The notes under the pieces: generated by a model
Told to the model about the DNA's origin: nothing
What the model saw: the letters and a program-made list of their open reading frames with translations, nothing else
Databases searched by the model: none
NCBI GenBank assembly: GCA_964528605.1
Contig: CAZGSV010000124.1
Coordinates: forward strand, 1-9,227
Length of the DNA stretch: 9,227 bases
Origin: CAZGSV01 sp964528605
GTDB taxonomy: Bacteria > Armatimonadota > Zipacnadia > CAZGSV01
Reading direction: 5' to 3'
Position numbers and translations under genes: made by a program
In this document: positions 5,940 to 9,227 of the stretch, piece by piece
How positions within the stretch are numbered: the stretch's first letter is position 1
Layout of the letters: every line of letters starts with the position of its first letter

Positions 5940-6391
5940 TTCAAGGCGTGGTGGTCAAGCCGCTGCGCGTCCTCCCGGACGAGCGCGGCTGGCTGATGGA
6001 GATGCTCCGCTCCGACGACGAAGTCTTCGAGAAGTTCGGGCAGGTCTACCTGGCCGTCTGCTACCCCGGGGTCGTCAAGGGCTGGCACTACCACAAGGTG
6101 CAGACGGATCACTTCGTGGTGGTCAAAGGCATGGCCAAGGTCGTTCTCTACGACTACCGGCAGGACTCCCCCACCTTCCGCGAATTGCAGGAGTTCTTCC
6201 TGGGCGAGCGCAATCCGATCCTGCTCAAGATACCCCCAATGGTCGTGCACGGCTTCAAGGCTGTAGGGGGGGAGTCGGCCTATCTCATCAACTGCCCCAC
6301 GGAACTCTACGACTACCAGAACCCTGACGAACATCGCCTGCCCCACGATTCGCCCGAGATCGGCTACGACTGGGCCGTAAGGTTCCGATAG
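5936..6391 (+). CDS. Short RmlC-like cupin (dTDP-4-dehydrorhamnose 3,5-epimerase family)
   Basis: 151 residues; the ATG at 5936 overlaps the stop of the preceding gene and has GGAGGAG seven bases upstream. RmlC epimerises C3 and C5 of dTDP-4-keto-6-deoxyglucose. Family signs are DERGWLME (15-22, for DxRGxFxE), KGWHYH (48-53, for RGLHYQ, with His51 at the catalytic His position), YDYRQDSPTF (72-81) and IPPMVVHGF (99-107, for IPxGFAHGF). It is about 30 residues shorter than usual (about 180). Aligned by eye with Salmonella RmlC from memory, the active-site Arg before GLH is Lys48, the Lys of the QxKLV segment is Asp58, and the catalytic Tyr is Ile118. I recall similar short cupins beside rmlB-like genes in several little-studied phyla, annotated as epimerases without proof. 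Full 3,5-epimerisation is therefore doubtful; a single-site epimerase or another cupin reaction is possible. Confidence 0.78.
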   Translation: MIQGVVVKPLRVLPDERGWLMEMLRSDDEVFEKFGQVYLAVCYPGVVKGWHYHKVQTDHFVVVKGMAKVVLYDYRQDSPTFRELQEFFLGERNPILLKIPPMVVHGFKAVGGESAYLINCPTELYDYQNPDEHRLPHDSPEIGYDWAVRFR

Positions 6392-6395
6392 AGCA

Positions 6396-7244
6396 ATGAA
6401 GGTAATCATAGTTGGCGCCAAGGGCATGCTGGGCACGGCAGTCGCCGAGCGCTTCAGCACCCAGCACGAAACGTTCGCCTATGGACATGAGCAACTCGAC
6501 ATCGCTGATTTCGGCGCCGTCCGGGGGGCCATCGAGGGCCTCAAACCCGACTGGGTGATCAACTGCGCGGCCATAACCAACGTGGACAATTGCGAGCACG
6601 ATCCGCTCCGGGCGTACCGGGTCAACGCTCTGGGCCCCTGGAACCTGGCCGCCGCTTGCGAAGGCGCGCGCGCGAGGCTGGTGCACCTCAGCACGGACTA
6701 CGTGTTCGACGGCACCAAGGCGGAGCCCTACATCGAGAGTGACCGCACCAATCCCATCAACGCCTACGGCAGGAGCAAACTAGAAGGCGAACTGCGCGTC
6801 CGGGCGGTCACGTGCCAGTGCTACATAGTGCGCACCGCCTGGCTTTTCGGCCCCAGGGAAGAGAACTTCCTCCCTTGGGTGCTCGACGTCGGGACGAAGC
6901 AGTCGCCGGTCTACTTGGTGGACGACCAGTGGGGGTCGCCCACCTACGTGGCCGATGTAGCCGAGGGCATCGCCTGGCTCCTCGAGCAGGCCCCGCTCTA
7001 CGGCGTCTATCACCTGGTCAACCGCGGGTCGTGCACGCGCAGGCAACTGGGGGAGGTCGCGCTGCGGGCAGCGGGGATCGAAACGCCGGTTGAGGGGATC
7101 CCCATGTCGGCGCTGCCTCGGCCGGCGCGGCGCCCGGTCCATACGCCGCTGCGCAACTGGATGCTGGAGGTCCGCGGAGGCTGGAATGCCCCACCCTATC
7201 AGGACGCGGTGGAGCGGTTCATGAAGGCCTGGCTCAGCCGCTAA
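6396..7244 (+). CDS. rmlD: dTDP-4-dehydrorhamnose reductase (RmlD)
   Basis: 282 residues from ATG 6396, four bases after the cupin gene; only a weak ribosome site is seen, so translation may be coupled. RmlD reduces the C4 keto group of dTDP-4-keto-L-rhamnose with NAD(P)H, the last step to dTDP-L-rhamnose. GAKGMLG (7-13) is the dinucleotide-binding loop. VINCAA (55-60) with VDNCE (63-67), LSTDYVFDG (98-106), YGRSKLEGE (124-132, holding the Tyr124-Lys128 pair), RTAWLFG (146-152) and DDQWGSPTY (176-184) match the family throughout, and the length is usual. The active site looks intact, unlike the two preceding proteins. If the upstream steps differ from rhamnose synthesis, it may reduce another 4-keto sugar. 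Its TAA overlaps the stop of the convergent aroKB gene. Confidence 0.9.
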   Translation: MKVIIVGAKGMLGTAVAERFSTQHETFAYGHEQLDIADFGAVRGAIEGLKPDWVINCAAITNVDNCEHDPLRAYRVNALGPWNLAAACEGARARLVHLSTDYVFDGTKAEPYIESDRTNPINAYGRSKLEGELRVRAVTCQCYIVRTAWLFGPREENFLPWVLDVGTKQSPVYLVDDQWGSPTYVADVAEGIAWLLEQAPLYGVYHLVNRGSCTRRQLGEVALRAAGIETPVEGIPMSALPRPARRPVHTPLRNWMLEVRGGWNAPPYQDAVERFMKAWLSR

Positions 7245-8854
7245 TCCCCGCCCCTGATCCTGGCCAAAGCGCGCTCTACCGACTCGGCGGGCGGGTTGGC
7301 TACCGTCCGCCAACGTCCCAGGCCGCCGTCCAGCACGACGAACCGCAACCCTTGCTCACGTGCCTTCTTGTCTACTCTCATCGCGCCCATGACGGCGTCC
7401 CAGTTGAGCCCGCCCACGCGGACGGGCAGGCCCACGCTCTGCAGGGCGCTTTGCAGACGTTCCACCTCGGCTGCACTCGCGCACCCCAACTCCACGCTGA
7501 GTTGTGCCGCCGCCATCATGCCCAACCCGACCGCCTCGCCGTGGCGGAACCTACGGAAGCCTCCCGCCGTCTCCAACGCGTGCGCGAAGGTGTGCCCGAA
7601 GTTCAGCCCTTCCCTGAAGCCGCTCTGCTCTCTCTCGTCCTGCTCGACGAAACGGGCCTTCATCGCGCAGCAACGCTCGATGATCTCGCGGAGCGCGTCG
7701 CTGTCCCCGCTCAGTACTCCCTGCGCCTTGTCTCCCAGGAAACCCAGGAGGGCGACGTCGGCGATAGCGCCGTACTTGACCGCCTCGGCCAGGCCCGCCT
7801 TGAGGTCGCGCGCCGGCAGCGTGCGCAGAACGAGGGGGTCAACGAGCACGGCCCAGGGCTGATGGAAGGTGCCGACCAGGTTCTTGCCGGCCGGCAGATC
7901 AACTCCCGTCTTCCCACCAACGGCGGCGTCCGCCTGCGCGATGAGCGTGGTGGGCACATGCACCACCCGTACGCCCCGCATGTAGGTGCTGGCGACGAAG
8001 CCGGCCAAGTCGCACACCACCCCACCCCCGAAACCGATCACGCTGTCATCCCGCCTGGCGCCTTGGGCCGCGAGCCACTCGAGCAGCCTCCAGGCCTGCC
8101 GCAGCGTCTTGCTCCGCTCCCCCGGGGGTACGGCCCTCAGGGCGTTGTCGAACCCCACCCGCGTCAGACCGTCCAGCACATCGTTGCCCCACAAGCGCGC
8201 CACCCGCGCATCCGCCACCACGAACACCCGGCCTCCCATTCCTGCGTCGCGGCACCATTCCCCCACCCGTCTCAGCATGCCGTCGCCTACGCAAACCTGG
8301 TACGGGCGCGAGGGAGCATTCACCGCGACCGTGCGCCGCTCTCCCCACCGGCTCCAGAGCCTCGCCAACCGTTCCGTGACCTCTGCCACACCCAGGCGGG
8401 AGGTGTCCAACACATAGTCCGCGGCCTGGCGGTACAGGGGTAGGCGCTCGCGCGCCAGGCGTCTGAGCGCGGTCTCCGCACCTTCCTGCCCCTGCAGAAG
8501 AGGCCGGCAAGCGTCCCGGCCCACGCGACGAAAGGCCGCCGCAGGCGACACGTGCAAGTAGACGACCGCGCCCAACTGGCGCAGGCGACGGACGTTGTCC
8601 TGCCGCAGCACCGCGCCCCCCCCGGCTGCGATCACGCGGCCGGGCGCCGGCGGCAACTCCCCGATGAGCCGGCGCTCGCGCTCGCGGAAACCAGACTCGC
8701 CCTCGCGCGCGAAAATGTGGGCAACGGAAGAGCCGGTCTGCTTCTCGATAACCTGGTCGAGGTCGAGAAAGTCGAGGCCCAACCGGCGACCGAGCGCCGC
8801 GCCCGCGGCGCTCTTGCCGCTCCCCATCAGGCCAATCAGGACTACGTTGTCCAA
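7241..8854 (-). CDS. aroKB: Fused shikimate kinase / 3-dehydroquinate synthase (AroK-AroB)
   Basis: 537 residues from TTG 8854; the next in-frame Met (residue 10) would destroy the Walker A loop, so TTG is the likely start, with GAGGGG ten bases upstream. Residues 1 to about 170 are shikimate kinase: GLMGSGKS (8-15, ATP loop), FLDLD (29-33, Asp33 at the shikimate-binding position), Arg57 in FRERE, GGG (78-80), RPLL (117-120, lid) and RLPLY (137-141). Residues from about 174 to the end are 3-dehydroquinate synthase: GFGGGVVCDLAGF (274-286), PTTLIAQADAAVGGKTG (301-317) and probable zinc ligands Glu357 (AEAVKYG), His421 (NFGHT) and His439 (RHGEAVG). The synthase makes 3-dehydroquinate from DAHP (second pathway step) and the kinase makes shikimate-3-phosphate (fifth step), so the fused activities are not consecutive. 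An AroKB fusion is also known in Thermotoga. It lies seven bases downstream of aroC. Confidence 0.94.
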   Translation of the reverse strand: MDNVVLIGLMGSGKSAAGAALGRRLGLDFLDLDQVIEKQTGSSVAHIFAREGESGFRERERRLIGELPPAPGRVIAAGGGAVLRQDNVRRLRQLGAVVYLHVSPAAAFRRVGRDACRPLLQGQEGAETALRRLARERLPLYRQAADYVLDTSRLGVAEVTERLARLWSRWGERRTVAVNAPSRPYQVCVGDGMLRRVGEWCRDAGMGGRVFVVADARVARLWGNDVLDGLTRVGFDNALRAVPPGERSKTLRQAWRLLEWLAAQGARRDDSVIGFGGGVVCDLAGFVASTYMRGVRVVHVPTTLIAQADAAVGGKTGVDLPAGKNLVGTFHQPWAVLVDPLVLRTLPARDLKAGLAEAVKYGAIADVALLGFLGDKAQGVLSGDSDALREIIERCCAMKARFVEQDEREQSGFREGLNFGHTFAHALETAGGFRRFRHGEAVGLGMMAAAQLSVELGCASAAEVERLQSALQSVGLPVRVGGLNWDAVMGAMRVDKKAREQGLRFVVLDGGLGRWRTVANPPAESVERALARIRGGD

Positions 8855-8861
8855 CGCGGCG

Positions 8862-9227
8862 CTACCCCTCGCGCGTTGATCGCGCTAGGCGAGCCAAGTA
8901 TGCCTGGTAGGCGCTCTGCATATCAGGCAGGCAGTCGCCGCCGAACTTCTCCAGCAGCGCCTCCGCGAGCACCCAGCACACCATCGCCTCGGCAACCACA
9001 CCGCCAGCGGGCACGGCGCACACGTCCGATCGTTCCCGCAAGGCCGTCGCCTCCTGGCCGGTGGCGATGTCCACCGTGCGCAACGGTCGCCCCAGGGTGC
9101 TGAGCGGCTTCATTGCCGCCCGCACGACCACCGGCTGACCGTTGGTCACCCCCCCCTCCAAGCCCCCGGCACGGTTGCTTGCCCGCGACCAGCCCACGGC
9201 GGACTCGCCGACCAGAATCTCGTCCTG
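8862..9227 (-). CDS. aroC: Chorismate synthase, C-terminal part (start beyond the window)
   Basis: The last 121 residues are visible, beginning QDEILVGESAV. Chorismate synthase removes phosphate from EPSP to give chorismate, using reduced FMN. Diagnostic stretches are NRAGGLEGGVTNGQP (18-32) with the nearby MKPLSTLG (39-46), then ERSDVCAVPAGG (65-76) and VVAEAMV (77-83), then EKFGGD (92-97). The RSDVCAVPA form is that of the Bacillus/Mycobacterium class rather than the RHDPCVVPRA form of enterobacteria. It is the upstream partner of aroKB; the final Glu-Gly codons (GAGGGG, 8865-8870) also serve as the likely ribosome site for aroKB, which suggests coupled translation. Confidence 0.93.
   Translation of the reverse strand, partial: QDEILVGESAVGWSRASNRAGGLEGGVTNGQPVVVRAAMKPLSTLGRPLRTVDIATGQEATALRERSDVCAVPAGGVVAEAMVCWVLAEALLEKFGGDCLPDMQSAYQAYLARLARSTREG
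8865..8870 (-). promoter_or_regulatory. Ribosome binding site for the aroKB TTG start, inside aroC
   Basis: GAGGGG on the minus strand forms the last two sense codons of aroC and lies ten bases before TTG 8854. The spacing is slightly long but it is the only purine-rich site there. Confidence 0.5.

Noticed and set aside
7200..7300. Search for a terminator between rmlD and aroKB
   Set aside because: The stop codons overlap and no stem with a following T-run was found on either strand; only a tiny palindrome GGCTCAGCC is present, too short to form a hairpin.
7352..8443. Open plus-strand frame of 363 codons
   Set aside because: It is antisense to aroKB; the minus-strand protein has complete kinase and synthase motifs, this one none.
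1..9227. tRNA, rRNA, CRISPR, insertion sequence or phage genes
   Set aside because: No direct-repeat array, transposase or integrase motif, or RNA-gene sequence was recognised; almost all of the window is accounted for by ten housekeeping or metabolic coding genes with no sign of recent insertion.

Overview
The window is 9.2 kb of GC-rich, tightly packed bacterial chromosome. It holds ten protein genes and no RNA gene, insertion sequence or CRISPR array that I can see. The only non-coding stretch of any size is a 183-bp divergent intergenic region (1832-2014).

Layout. (1) The minus strand at 1-1831 carries a tandem-GNAT acetyltransferase followed by a uroporphyrinogen-decarboxylase-fold protein cut by the left edge. 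They read away from a plausible sigma70-type promoter at 1881-1909. (2) The plus strand at 2015-7244 carries six genes in one evident operon: an exported glutaminyl-cyclase-like M28 zinc enzyme, murB, rmlA (long form), an rmlB-like gene, an rmlC-like gene and rmlD. Junctions are 4-base start/stop overlaps or gaps of 4-9 bases. (3) The minus strand at 7241-9227 carries the 3' part of aroC (cut by the right edge) and, 7 bases downstream, a fused aroK-aroB gene. This block converges with rmlD, and the two stop codons overlap.

How the genes work together. The central operon ties peptidoglycan precursor synthesis (MurB, UDP-MurNAc formation) to a dTDP-deoxysugar pathway laid out in reaction order A-B-C-D, so it looks like an envelope-building operon. 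The sugar genes resemble a dTDP-L-rhamnose pathway, but the middle two enzymes are not canonical. The RmlB-like protein has Val where the catalytic Asp of the T-D-E motif is expected. The RmlC-like protein is about 30 residues short and lacks residues expected to act in catalysis. RmlA and RmlD keep their motifs. The product may therefore be rhamnose made by divergent enzymes, or a different dTDP-sugar. The right-hand block supplies three shikimate-pathway activities (dehydroquinate synthase, shikimate kinase, chorismate synthase).

Organism. High GC, a short MurB that looks like type II, a chorismate synthase of the Bacillus/Mycobacterium sequence class, an AroK-AroB fusion (also known in Thermotoga), a lipoprotein-type signal and TTG/GTG starts suggest an uncultured bacterium of a lineage such as Armatimonadota or a neighbouring phylum. 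This placement is inference and weak; no marker gene in the window settles it.
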